Of a stretch of DNA of 64,000 nucleotides, positions 26,843 to 35,023 are shown in pieces; the stretch's first letter is position 1; each line of letters opens with the position of its first letter. Source of the DNA: Spirochaetia bacterium (GTDB lineage Bacteria; Spirochaetota; Leptospiria; Leptospirales; Leptonemataceae); assembly GCA_021413825.1 (NCBI GenBank), contig JAIOPQ010000088.1, positions 32,556 to 96,555 on the forward strand, read 5' to 3'. The notes under the pieces are model-generated. The model was not told the origin of the DNA, made no database searches, and was given only the letters and a program-made list of their open reading frames with translations. The translations under genes and the position numbers were made by a program.

Positions 26843-27616
26843 ATGAGCCTCTCAGTCAGTCGCCCGGAGACACATACAGTCCGCATCCAGCTCGATCGCC
26901 CTGAGGCCCTTGGCGCAATGAGCCGCGAACTTCTGGGAAAACTTGAAACAACCATCCACGATCTTGCCCTGGACACCACTGTTCGAGCTCTCATTCTCAC
27001 AGGCACTGGCCGGTCATTTTCGACGGGGGCTGATCTTAAAGAACGAACCACAATGAATCCCACCGAAGTGCGTGATTTTCTGAATCGAATTGGCGTATTG
27101 TTTGCCGCCATTGAGGCCCTGCCCTTTCCCACTATCTGCGCGATCAACGGGTTTGCATTTGGTGGCGGTCTTGAGCTTGCCTTAACCTGCGACTTTCGCA
27201 TAGCTGCAAGTGACGCAACCCTTGGCCTGACTGAAACGTCGCTTGGAATCATTCCAGGTGCTGGCGGAACACAGCGACTTACAAAATTGATTGGAACTGC
27301 AAAGTCAAAGCTCCTCATTTTAACGGCCCGCAAAATCACCGCTGCTGATGCCCTGCAAATTGGCATCGTAGAAGACGTGGTCGAGCCTGCACAACTCGAT
27401 GCCACAGCACTTAGCCTCGCCGCTGAGATTGCAAAAAATGCTCCCATAGCCGTCCGGCAGGCAAAGTTTGCCATAAACGCTGCAGCCAGCGTAGATCTCG
27501 GAACTGGGCTTACAGTGGAAAGAAACGCATACGAAATTACGATTCCAACAAGAGATCGCCTGGAAGCGCTCCAGGCATTCCGCGAAAAACGCAAACCACA
27601 ATTTACAGGTGAGTAA
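26843..27616 (+). CDS. enoyl-CoA hydratase/isomerase family protein
   Basis: 257 residues of crotonase fold, hydrating enoyl-CoA esters in fatty-acid or branched-chain catabolism. F-S-T-G-A-D-L-K-E lies near 65. G-F-A-F-G-G-G-L-E-L-A-L-T-C-D-F-R-I supplies the oxyanion glycines and the first Glu position. G-I-I-P-G-A-G-G-T-Q-R-L-T-K follows. The T-Q-R-L form is common in methylglutaconyl-CoA hydratase/AUH-like members, but the substrate is not settled. The start at 26843 fits the family length; the frame runs open to 26810. It is two bases upstream of dcd. Confidence 0.85.
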   Translation: MSLSVSRPETHTVRIQLDRPEALGAMSRELLGKLETTIHDLALDTTVRALILTGTGRSFSTGADLKERTTMNPTEVRDFLNRIGVLFAAIEALPFPTICAINGFAFGGGLELALTCDFRIAASDATLGLTETSLGIIPGAGGTQRLTKLIGTAKSKLLILTARKITAADALQIGIVEDVVEPAQLDATALSLAAEIAKNAPIAVRQAKFAINAAASVDLGTGLTVERNAYEITIPTRDRLEALQAFREKRKPQFTGE

Positions 27617-27618
27617 CA

Positions 27619-28143
27619 ATGATTCTGACCGGACCTGAAATCGTTCGCCGCATGGGGCAGGACATCCGCATCGAACCGTACGATGCATCGCTCGTTAATC
27701 CAAACTCATACAACCTTCGATTAAACGATGAACTCGTGGTTTATAAAAATCACGAGCTTGATATGAAGAAAAGTTCTGAGACAGAAATCATCAAGATTCC
27801 TGCAGATGGACTGGTCATTGAGCCTGGGAAGTTGTATCTTGGAAGAACTGTAGAATATACTGAGACCTTCAACCTGGTGCCCATGCTGGAAGGTAGATCT
27901 TCAATCGGAAGGCTGGGGCTCTTTGTACATGTTACAGCAGGATTTGGTGACGTTGGGTTCCGGGGCTATTGGACGCTTGAAATTTCTGCGATTCAGCCGA
28001 TTCGCATCTATCCATTTGTTTCAATCTGTCAGATTTTTTATCACACGATTGAAGGCGAAATCGTCGAATACAAATCAGGCAAGTATCAGAACAACAAAGG
28101 AATTCAACCCAGCCTTCTGTTTAAAGAATTGGAAAAAACATAA
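27619..28143 (+). CDS. dcd: dCTP deaminase
   Basis: Deaminates dCTP to dUTP, feeding dUMP synthesis for dTMP; 174 residues, typical. N-P-N-S-Y-N-L-R-L near 27 and E-G-R-S-S-I-G-R-L-G-L near 90 hold the nucleotide and catalytic residues, with G-F-G-D-V-G-F-R-G after. The dUTPase gene at 52338 completes the pathway, which suggests a monofunctional enzyme. Its stop is immediately followed by the cysE ATG. Confidence 0.93.
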   Translation: MILTGPEIVRRMGQDIRIEPYDASLVNPNSYNLRLNDELVVYKNHELDMKKSSETEIIKIPADGLVIEPGKLYLGRTVEYTETFNLVPMLEGRSSIGRLGLFVHVTAGFGDVGFRGYWTLEISAIQPIRIYPFVSICQIFYHTIEGEIVEYKSGKYQNNKGIQPSLLFKELEKT

Positions 28144-28740
28144 ATGAAACTTCGTCTCGCAGAGGACGTGCGCGCAATTTTCAGGAATGATCCTGCTGCG
28201 CGGGGTCTGGAATTCTTGCTCTATCCGTGTCTGCATGCAATCGCATGCCATCGGCTGATCAGCCATCCGCTCTACAAGCTGGGCTTCAGGTTCTTTGCGC
28301 GATTCTTTTCGCAGCTCTCACGCTTCTTTACTGGAATAGAAATACATCCGGGCGCCAAAATAGATGGCGGATTCTTCATCGATCATGGGATGGGCGTAGT
28401 AATCGGTGAAACGGCGGAGATTGGAAAAGATGTTATGCTGTTTCACGGAGTGACCCTGGGCGGAACCGGGAAACATAAAGAACGCAGACATCCGATTATC
28501 GGGGATCATGTATTGATTGGAACCTCGGCTACTCTGCTTGGCCCAATTCGCGTGGGCAACAATGCGAAGATTGGCGCGGAGACTGTAATTATAAATCGCG
28601 ACGTTCCCGCAGATTGCACGGTTGTGGGCACTCCGGGCAAAATTGTGAAGCGCGGACATAAAAAATTAAAGCGCCCGGAATCGCTTCCAGTCAGTCAATA
28701 TAGAGTAGATGAGCTTGAAGCGGAGTCGAATGGCACTTGA
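28144..28740 (+). CDS. cysE: serine O-acetyltransferase
   Basis: Acetylates L-serine with acetyl-CoA, the first step of cysteine synthesis. The 198 residues start with the helical part ([14 protein letters not shown]). A left-handed beta helix follows: [36 protein letters not shown]. The catalytic D-H-G-M-G and H-P-I-I-G-D regions are intact. It is the short EpsC-like form. It abuts dcd with no spacer. Confidence 0.93.
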   Translation: MKLRLAEDVRAIFRNDPAARGLEFLLYPCLHAIACHRLISHPLYKLGFRFFARFFSQLSRFFTGIEIHPGAKIDGGFFIDHGMGVVIGETAEIGKDVMLFHGVTLGGTGKHKERRHPIIGDHVLIGTSATLLGPIRVGNNAKIGAETVIINRDVPADCTVVGTPGKIVKRGHKKLKRPESLPVSQYRVDELEAESNGT

Positions 28741-28775
28741 CGCGCATTTGGCACCTGAGAAGGTTCTGTAGCGAT

Positions 28776-29477
28776 ATGCTTGAATTCTATCGTGGAAATC
28801 CCGAGGCCCCTTCCGGAAGCCTCCTGTTCTATTGCCGCGTGCGTGGGCCAAATCCTTTTGCGCCAGACGCGAAACTCCTAATTTGCCACGTCGTGGTAAG
28901 CTATCTTGGCGTTCGCTCTAACAATTTCCCTGTAGTTGTGTTTCCTCCCTCTGCCCTGGACGCGGAGCAGGAATTCTATGATCTGCTTGAGCTTGATGAA
29001 GAAAGCGATGTAGTTCGCCTGGAAGACTTTGAAATTCCGGAAGGCAAGGCAGAATCGGATTACATGAATGAAAGGCTGGAGCGCTTCAATGATCGCGTAT
29101 ACGAGTACGTTGAAATGTATCGCAAGCAGCTGGATAAAAAACTCAAACGCGTTTCAAGCGGCCTGAAAGATCCACTCTTTCCAGACCAGCCGTTGCTGAT
29201 TCCCGGGCCAACCATGGATGATGCAAGCGCAATCCAGAGTATTGAACAATGCATACGCGACGGCTTCAACGACAAGCAGGGCCTTACTCATGCAATTGAC
29301 TTTCTAAAAACAAAACACCCGCAGCTGGACATGATAAATCTGGAAGCAGCTGCAAGACAAGACGACGTTCAGCTCAGTTCGTTGTACCTGGATAAGTTCA
29401 AAGCAATCCTGGCAGAAAAATATGAAGACGCAGCCCGCATCCAGGTCCAAATCCGAAACTTCAATCCGGCCGGATGA
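28776..29477 (+). CDS. protein of unknown function with a UVR-like C-terminal helix pair
   Basis: 233 residues from the ATG at 28776; a TTG at 28737 overlapping cysE would add 13 residues. The N-terminal half is a beta-rich domain (F-P-V-V-V-F-P-P-S-A-L). The middle is charged and helical. The C-terminus (K-F-K-A-I-L-A-E-K-Y-E-D-A-A-R-I-Q-V-Q-I) has the E-x-A-A-x-x-x-x-x-I pattern of UvrB/C (UVR) interaction motifs; this is suggestive only. It overlaps the aldo/keto reductase start by 4 bases. Confidence 0.6.
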   Translation: MLEFYRGNPEAPSGSLLFYCRVRGPNPFAPDAKLLICHVVVSYLGVRSNNFPVVVFPPSALDAEQEFYDLLELDEESDVVRLEDFEIPEGKAESDYMNERLERFNDRVYEYVEMYRKQLDKKLKRVSSGLKDPLFPDQPLLIPGPTMDDASAIQSIEQCIRDGFNDKQGLTHAIDFLKTKHPQLDMINLEAAARQDDVQLSSLYLDKFKAILAEKYEDAARIQVQIRNFNPAG

Positions 29478-30997
29478 GTTCTGCTCAAGATTTCGGGTCT
29501 GCACTCATCCCGGGCTTTGCTACTCCAGAGGGAACTCGCAACTATTTTCGTGAACTAAAAGACTCGCTGGGTTACAGGGAGTTGTCCTGGTTTAGAATTC
29601 ATCCTAAAACAGATCTTGCACTCTCACGCCTGGGCTTTGGTGGATACCGTGTAACGTCTGGCTTTAGACCGCACTTTGATGCACTTCGAGAAGCAATTAT
29701 TTCCGGAACAAACGTAATAGATACTTCAACCAACTATTCTGACGGTGGTTCAGAACAGCTCGTAGGAGACGTCATTCGCGAACTAATTTCTGCCAATCGA
29801 ATCAAACGCGAACAGGTTGTTGTAGTCACCAAGGTGGGATACATCCAGGGAAAGAGCCTGGAACTGATGCGCGATACAAAGCACGGAGATGTGGTGGAAT
29901 ACGCGGACAATTGTTGGCACTGTATTCATCCCGATTTCTTACGCGCCAATATTCAACTTTCGCGTTACAGGCTTGGCCTCAAAACAATCGATTTTTTGCT
30001 GCTGCACAATCCGGAATACTTTCTGATGGATGCAAAAAAGCGCGGTGTCTTAGCCGACGAGGCTCGGAACGAATACGAACGTCGGTTAAAGCGCGCATTC
30101 ACAGCCCTTGAAGAACTGGCCAGTCGCGGGGCCATCCGCTATTACGGAATTTCTTCCAATACGTTAGCCGCTTCTCAGACGGAGTATACGTCTACTCATC
30201 TGGATGCAATCCTGCGCGCCGCAGGACCACATTTCCAGGCAGTTCAATTTCCGGGAAATCTGATCGAAACAGACTTCAGGTACAATAGAAACGCTGGCGG
30301 CGGAATTCTCGCGCAAACAGCGGCTGCTGCTGGCCTGTGGACTCTGTGCAATCGGCCATTAAATGCTGGGAGCTCAAACGGACTTGTACGCCTGGCGCGG
30401 CTCGTGGAGCCACCGCCGGATGGTGGTGACTCAGGCATCGCTGAGTTTCATCAAATGCAGGGCCGCCTCACTGAGCTTGAAAATAGGCTGGAAGAAGTAT
30501 TTGGGGATCGATTTCATTTTGGAGGTGATGCGCCTTCCTTTTCACAGATCCTGGGCAGCCATAGAGATTCGTTTCACTCAACCGATCATTTGCGCGTCGC
30601 AGTCCCCGGAATTGTTACAGTCTTTGAAAAAACAATCCGTCGACTACAAACCGCTGCGCGTGAGCAGCGTGAAAAAATCGCATTCGAACAGTATGTCAAA
30701 GTAGTAAACGCCGTACTCTATCATTGGGAAAACTACACGGCCTTTCTGCATCATCAGCACATGGAAGAACTTGAGCGAGCTCTCTCTGATGCCAACCCCG
30801 CTCTTGCAGGCCAACCGCTTGCCAGGCAGGCAATTCTATTCCTCCTGGCGGGACGTGTTCCAGCAACAGTTCTCGTGGGAATGCGCAAAGTTAAGTATGT
30901 CAGACAGTTGAGCGAGGTATACCGGACCCTTCCCCCTGCTGAAAATGATGCCCTCGGGATCCTGACTGCGGCTTCGCATGCACTCGATAAATTTTGA
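29474..30997 (+). CDS. aldo/keto reductase family protein with C-terminal extension
   Basis: 507 residues. The aldo/keto reductase barrel covers about 45-300: L-S-R-L-G-F-G-G-Y-R-V, N-V-I-D-T-S-T-N-Y-S-D-G-G-S-E (the D-x-S-x-x-Y block with the catalytic Tyr), V-V-V-T-K-V-G-Y, I-D-F-L-L-L-H-N-P-E-Y and I-R-Y-Y-G-I-S-S-N. These NADPH-dependent enzymes reduce carbonyls. The last ~200 residues are helical and not part of the barrel; no family is recognised there. Family members usually have 280-340 residues, so the extension is notable. Confidence 0.82.
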   Translation: MSSAQDFGSALIPGFATPEGTRNYFRELKDSLGYRELSWFRIHPKTDLALSRLGFGGYRVTSGFRPHFDALREAIISGTNVIDTSTNYSDGGSEQLVGDVIRELISANRIKREQVVVVTKVGYIQGKSLELMRDTKHGDVVEYADNCWHCIHPDFLRANIQLSRYRLGLKTIDFLLLHNPEYFLMDAKKRGVLADEARNEYERRLKRAFTALEELASRGAIRYYGISSNTLAASQTEYTSTHLDAILRAAGPHFQAVQFPGNLIETDFRYNRNAGGGILAQTAAAAGLWTLCNRPLNAGSSNGLVRLARLVEPPPDGGDSGIAEFHQMQGRLTELENRLEEVFGDRFHFGGDAPSFSQILGSHRDSFHSTDHLRVAVPGIVTVFEKTIRRLQTAAREQREKIAFEQYVKVVNAVLYHWENYTAFLHHQHMEELERALSDANPALAGQPLARQAILFLLAGRVPATVLVGMRKVKYVRQLSEVYRTLPPAENDALGILTAASHALDKF

Positions 30998-31031
30998 TTG
31001 CCCGGCAAAAGCACTCTCCTCAAATCGAAGT

Positions 31032-31253
31032 ATGCTCACAAAACAGCAAGAAGAGCTCATCGTAGTCTACAACCAGGCCCTGGCACTCTATAAAAACCGT
31101 AAGTTCAAAGAGGCCAAAGCTCTGTTTCAGAAAGGGCTGGAACTTGTGCCAGGAGACGGCCCGTCCTTGCTGTACATTGATCGTTGCGACGGATACATTG
31201 CAGATCCACCAGGGGAAGACTGGGATGGCGTATACGTCATGAAAACCAAGTAA
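31032..31253 (+). CDS. stand-alone TPR protein resembling the C-terminal tail of class III adenylate cyclases
   Basis: 73 residues. One TPR-like helix pair (V-Y-N-Q-A-L-A-L-Y-K-N-R-K-F-K-E-A-K-A-L-F) is followed by D-G-P-S-L-L-Y-I-D-R-C and P-P-G-E-D-W-D-G-V-Y. That exact order, G-P-x-x-x-Y-x-x-R-C then P-P-x-x-W-D-G-V, usually closes long adenylate/guanylate cyclases. Here it is the whole protein. The start at 31032 is chosen at the family boundary; the frame is open to 30978. It lies 11 bases before bactofilin. Confidence 0.75.
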   Translation: MLTKQQEELIVVYNQALALYKNRKFKEAKALFQKGLELVPGDGPSLLYIDRCDGYIADPPGEDWDGVYVMKTK

Positions 31254-31264
31254 TCAGGATTCAT

Positions 31265-31669
31265 ATGCTCAAAAAGAAAGAAAATACACCCGGCATGACT
31301 GAGGGTGGCCCAATTTCAACAATCCTTGGACGGGAAACCTCCTTCCAGGGTGTAATGGAATTCAAGCGTCCGCTACAGATCAATGGTCATTTTGAAGGTG
31401 AATTAATTACAGATGGCGTGCTCGTTGTGGGTGAAGGCGCAACTGTTAAGGCTAACATTCGCGCTGGAATTGTGATTGTTGCAGGGGAAGTAACGGGTAA
31501 TATAGAAGCGCGCCAAAAACTGGAAATGCTTACATCGGGTAGAGTATTCGGAAACGTTCGCACAGCAAAACTCCAGGTTGCAGACGGAGTTGTGTTCGAT
31601 GGCAACTGTGAGATGATTACAGAAGGTCAATCGTCCAATCGCGCAACTGAAGCAAAAGCATCGGCGTGA
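31265..31669 (+). CDS. bactofilin
   Basis: A 134-residue bactofilin, a polymerising cytoskeletal protein. The beta-helix domain (about 18-115) has the repeating G-x-I-x-G-x-V layout: F-K-R-P-L-Q-I-N-G-H-F-E-G-E-L, V-V-G-E-G-A-T-V-K-A-N-I, I-V-A-G-E-V-T-G-N-I. Flexible tails lie at both ends. Bactofilins shape cells and localise wall enzymes. A CAGGA site precedes the ATG. The last 43 bases overlap the convergent glycosyltransferase gene. Confidence 0.9.
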   Translation: MLKKKENTPGMTEGGPISTILGRETSFQGVMEFKRPLQINGHFEGELITDGVLVVGEGATVKANIRAGIVIVAGEVTGNIEARQKLEMLTSGRVFGNVRTAKLQVADGVVFDGNCEMITEGQSSNRATEAKASA

Positions 31670-32760
31670 ATTCGCGCCGTTTTTTCCCACGACCAATCTT
31701 TTGCGTTCCACTTAATCGCAGGTAATTTCTTTTTCTGAGACAATGCCGTTGTTTCAGAAAGTGCAATCGACCAGGCAGCTGAATCTCTTGCTGGTAAATA
31801 GCGAGCCTGCTTCGCTCCAATTTCATGAAAGCACGGTAAATCCGAAACCAGGCCAAACTTTCCATGCGACATAGCTTCAAGGAGGGGCAATCCAAATCCT
31901 TCATAGAGCGATGGCATAACAAAGAATGCACAGCCGGCGTAAAGCCTGTGAAGCGCTTCATCGCTCATTGAGTCTTCAATTTTAACGAGTCCTCTGCTCT
32001 CCAGGTTTGCGAGTTTCAAATAAAACTCAGGCGTTTCCCAACCACGCCTACCTGCAATCACCAGTCGTAAGGGTTTCTGTTCCCTTGCTGCGTAATCGGC
32101 ATACGCATCCAGGAGCATCCCATAATTCTTTCGCGGTTCAAGGGTGGACACAGCCAGGATATAGGGCGTGGCTGTCTTTGCGTTGCCTGCCTTACGGGGT
32201 GAATCTGAAAACCTGGGTGGGATATCAGCGCCGAGTAATGCAACACCTGCCCGCGACTCGGGAACATTGAGTTCGCGGATCATGTCAACGCGCGATTGAT
32301 CAGAAATGCAAAGAATTCGCGCCGCACGACGCACGCTATAGTTCAGGAAAGCTTTCTGTTGGATCCGGGCTATCCTTCGCATCGCGCCCGGAAAATACAA
32401 TGCTACTAAATCGTAAAACGTTAGAACAGCCGGAAGCGATGCGGGAAGCAGCGGGGGCAGCACCTGTTGCGATCCCCAGAAAACGTTGAGGGAATCATGC
32501 CGCAGGCTCAGGGGCAGCGCTGAATTAAACCAGAGCCCCTGTTTCCATGCAAGTGCTCCTTTTCCCTGAACCCATTTTATGTTTGGCCGATCCAGCAAAT
32601 CAATATGATCTCTGTGACATGGCCCGGCAGAGTACAGAAGGAATTCTGTGCCTTTGCCGTGATCAGGGTAGTGCCTGAGAATATTTGTAATTACGCGAGC
32701 AACGCCAGAAACGCGTGAGCTCAGTGGCCTGGCATCAACTCCGATTCGCAGGACGCGCAT
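31627..32760 (-). CDS. glycosyltransferase family 4 (GT-B)
   Basis: 377 residues from the ATG in M-R-V-L-R-I-G-V-D-A-R-P-L; the frame is open to 32787. N-terminal S-G-V-A-R-V-I-T-N-I-L is the acceptor side. A-V-S-T-L-E-P-R-K-N-Y-G-M-L-L and P-S-L-Y-E-G-F-G-L-P-L-L-E-A-M-S-H-G form the nucleotide-sugar side with the E-x7-E motif, typical of GT4 mannosyl- and related transferases in envelope glycan synthesis. The start overlaps hfq by 26 bases. The end overlaps bactofilin by 43 bases. Confidence 0.88.
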   Translation of the reverse strand: MRVLRIGVDARPLSSRVSGVARVITNILRHYPDHGKGTEFLLYSAGPCHRDHIDLLDRPNIKWVQGKGALAWKQGLWFNSALPLSLRHDSLNVFWGSQQVLPPLLPASLPAVLTFYDLVALYFPGAMRRIARIQQKAFLNYSVRRAARILCISDQSRVDMIRELNVPESRAGVALLGADIPPRFSDSPRKAGNAKTATPYILAVSTLEPRKNYGMLLDAYADYAAREQKPLRLVIAGRRGWETPEFYLKLANLESRGLVKIEDSMSDEALHRLYAGCAFFVMPSLYEGFGLPLLEAMSHGKFGLVSDLPCFHEIGAKQARYLPARDSAAWSIALSETTALSQKKKLPAIKWNAKDWSWEKTARIHADAFASVARLDD

Positions 32761-32971
32761 TGTTCCGAGGTGGTTTCTTGCCAGCAAAGACAGATGTTAT
32801 GGAATGTTTATAAACGAGTATGGTGCGGCCCTCTTGTTGAAGCAGAACCGTAAAATTGTCATGTGCACTCACCTTGCCGCGCACGGGAACTCCTGTTTTC
32901 AAATACATTGAAACGGGCTTCCCTGACTTCAGGGCGCTTTCAAAAAGTTCATCTTGAATCGCAACGAGCAC
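32735..32971 (-). CDS. hfq: RNA chaperone Hfq
   Basis: 78 residues with both Sm motifs: I-Q-D-E-L-F at the start, P-V-S-M-Y-L-K-T-G-V-P-V-R-G-K-V, D-N-F-T-V-L-L and Y-K-H-S-I-T-S-V. Hfq hexamers pair small RNAs with mRNAs. The start is a GTG with no strong ribosome-binding site; the family length supports it. The end lies inside the glycosyltransferase gene. A basic Arg/Asn tail follows the Sm core. Confidence 0.88.
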   Translation of the reverse strand: MLVAIQDELFESALKSGKPVSMYLKTGVPVRGKVSAHDNFTVLLQQEGRTILVYKHSITSVFAGKKPPRNNARPANRS

Positions 32972-33012
32972 TGCGCATGCTCAGTTGCCCTTAGCAAAAG
33001 TCAAGTTCTTAG

Positions 33013-33651
33013 TTAGTATGTCCAGCCTCTGTACGCTGGAGTCATGGGGGCGACTGGCTTTCCGTTCAAGAAAGGACGGTCAGAAATCCAGAGCAATTTC
33101 TTCTGTCCACGACGCGGCGGACCAGCACCATCCGGCGGCAGGTTATACGTATCGACGTGCAGTACAGCAAAATAGGTCCGATCCGAAAAGAGCATATACT
33201 CTTCCACGGCGACTGAGCCATTCTCAGCAATCCAGGCCAGTGTGGCTTCTGGAGCGCGGCTCTGCTCCTTGTGATTATAGATGCGACTGATTTCTGGGCT
33301 TAAGAACAACCGCATTTCATTGCGTGAAAGTTGCATTTGGCCAATCGATGACTGCAAAGTAATTTTGGAATCTGACTGGAATCCCACTGAATACTCGGCC
33401 CAGGCACTCTCCCCATCCGTTGCGACCTTGTTTCCATATGCCCATTCGAAATAGACGCATTCTTCCTGCGACGGATATGATTTTAAAGAAGGACCGGTGA
33501 ATGTAACTTCAATCTGGTTTCTAAAATCATCAGGCGTGAGTTCGTGTTTATTCATAATCGCCTGTGTTTGCTTTGCGCAACTTGAACCAAGAGTTATAAC
33601 CAAAATTCCAAGAACAATAGGGAAAGATAGAACCAGCTTACGGTTGCGCAT
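33013..33651 (-). CDS. predicted lipoprotein of unknown function
   Basis: 212 residues from the ATG giving a lipoprotein signal (I-T-L-G-S-S-C near 25); the frame is open to 33681. The mature domain is beta-rich with no recognised family. It ends Y-R-G-W-T-Y. It closes the long minus-strand cluster, 16 bases after cysQ. Confidence 0.65.
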   Translation of the reverse strand: MRNRKLVLSFPIVLGILVITLGSSCAKQTQAIMNKHELTPDDFRNQIEVTFTGPSLKSYPSQEECVYFEWAYGNKVATDGESAWAEYSVGFQSDSKITLQSSIGQMQLSRNEMRLFLSPEISRIYNHKEQSRAPEATLAWIAENGSVAVEEYMLFSDRTYFAVLHVDTYNLPPDGAGPPRRGQKKLLWISDRPFLNGKPVAPMTPAYRGWTY

Positions 33652-33667
33652 CAAAGAGCCTGAGTTA

Positions 33668-34513
33668 TCAGTACTTTTCACGCAAGGTCAAATTCTTGTC
33701 CAAAAAATACCTGCGAAAAGCCTCAACAAGTCCTGAATTTCCCCCACAGATTCCAAACGATTTTGGATCTGCTTGATTATAGAGACGTTGGGCCTGGGTG
33801 CGTAAATCAATTACGTTGGAATCGGGATGACTTAGAATCATTGCTACACCTCCGCAAATATCCCAGTCGTTTTTGGGAAACAAACTAACTACAAGATCCC
33901 CTTCACCGCTGGCCAGAAGTGCAAGCTTACGCGCAATCGAGCCCATGGGCCTGATGTCAAAATCCTGCTTCAGGCTATCAAACGTTCCACGCTTATCTTC
34001 AGTTTGACTGACCAGCATAACACAACCCTCCAACTCCTTTCTGCCGGATAAGCTGCAATCTTCTATCCTGGTGAGAGCGTTCAGTGGCGCCTTTTTCACT
34101 CCCAGATTCTTAGAACCATACACGATCAAATTCTCAGCTGGCATTGCAACTGCACCCATCAAGGGCAAACCATTGTCACACAAACCAGCGGAAACAGAAA
34201 ACTGAGTCAGTCCCTCAACGAACTCACGCGTCCCGTCAATTGGATCAACTACCCAAAGAAATCTCCGGGAAAGTCGTCTGGCATCATCCACTGATTCTTC
34301 AGACAGCCAGCCTGCATCCGGCAATAACTGGCTCAGTTTTGTTTCTAGAATTGAATTTGCAAGCAGGTCAGCCGTTGTAAGTGGTCCGGCTTCCCCTTTG
34401 CTTGAAACTTTAAAATCTTTACTATTGAAAACACTCAGCACGGCCAATGCTGCTTCGTGCACGGCCGCGGTTAGACCCTGTAAAAGGGATTCCTCTTCTG
34501 TAGAGGTGATCAC
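33668..34513 (-). CDS. cysQ: CysQ-like 3'(2'),5'-bisphosphate nucleotidase / inositol-phosphatase family
   Basis: Mg-dependent, Li-sensitive phosphatase family; CysQ removes the 3' phosphate of PAP from sulfate assimilation. From the GTG at 34513 it has 281 residues, close to the family's 250-280. S-E-E-S (metal Glu), W-V-V-D-P-I-D-G-T-R-E-F (the signature metal motif) and N-D-W-D-I-C-G-G (second Asp) are all present. CysQ rather than IMPase is inferred from length and T-R-E-F. The frame is open upstream to 34660 but those codons lie in the preceding gene. Confidence 0.82.
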   Translation of the reverse strand: MITSTEEESLLQGLTAAVHEAALAVLSVFNSKDFKVSSKGEAGPLTTADLLANSILETKLSQLLPDAGWLSEESVDDARRLSRRFLWVVDPIDGTREFVEGLTQFSVSAGLCDNGLPLMGAVAMPAENLIVYGSKNLGVKKAPLNALTRIEDCSLSGRKELEGCVMLVSQTEDKRGTFDSLKQDFDIRPMGSIARKLALLASGEGDLVVSLFPKNDWDICGGVAMILSHPDSNVIDLRTQAQRLYNQADPKSFGICGGNSGLVEAFRRYFLDKNLTLREKY

Positions 34514-34517
34514 TTGC

Positions 34518-34967
34518 TCAGGGCTGTGCAGGTTGAGCTGCTGGTTGGGCAGGCTGTGAAGCAGGTTGCTCCTTATGCGAAAGATCCACCTCACCGGCAT
34601 CCAGGAATTTCTCAAACACTGGAGACTGTAAGAATAGCTCAGGGCTACGGCTAAACTCAAAACGCAAAAGGACGTTCTTATACTTCACAAAATATATAAC
34701 AGGCGATGTTGGATTTTCGTAGTCGATGGTTGCCACGGTGAGTTCCTTCAGCATCTTCTCGCGATCTTCGTAGTAGTGGCGGTTTATAGAAAGGCGCACT
34801 GCGTTTACTAGATTTGATTCCAGCGTCTTGAGACGGGCCTCTGGACCGGTTTGCTTATTGCGGATTGCTTCTTCTACAGCGCGAAATTCTTGCTGCAATC
34901 CTTCCTTGCGACCTGCAAGCAGAGGCAGAGTTAAAATCAGTAAAGCAAGGGTAAGGAATTTTTTCAT
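34518..34967 (-). CDS. small secreted protein with a Pro/Ala/Gln tail
   Basis: 149 residues, a signal peptide (L-L-I-L-T-L-P-L-L-A-G) and a helical middle with E-E-A-I-R-N-K. A V-I-Y-F-V-K-Y-K-N-V-L-L strand follows. The tail repeats Q-P-A four times. No family is recognised. It lies 56 bases after uvrD/pcrA and 4 bases before cysQ. Confidence 0.65.
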   Translation of the reverse strand: MKKFLTLALLILTLPLLAGRKEGLQQEFRAVEEAIRNKQTGPEARLKTLESNLVNAVRLSINRHYYEDREKMLKELTVATIDYENPTSPVIYFVKYKNVLLRFEFSRSPELFLQSPVFEKFLDAGEVDLSHKEQPASQPAQPAAQPAQP

Positions 34968-35023
34968 TTGATACCTCAATCGGCTCCAATGTGATCAAAA
35001 TTGAGGGCCTGGCTACCGATTTT

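Noticed and set aside
26755..27594. 279-residue minus-strand frame opposite the enoyl-CoA hydratase
   Set aside because: Its Ser/Arg/Ala-rich composition is that of a shadow of a GC-rich codon pattern; the plus strand has the crotonase motifs.
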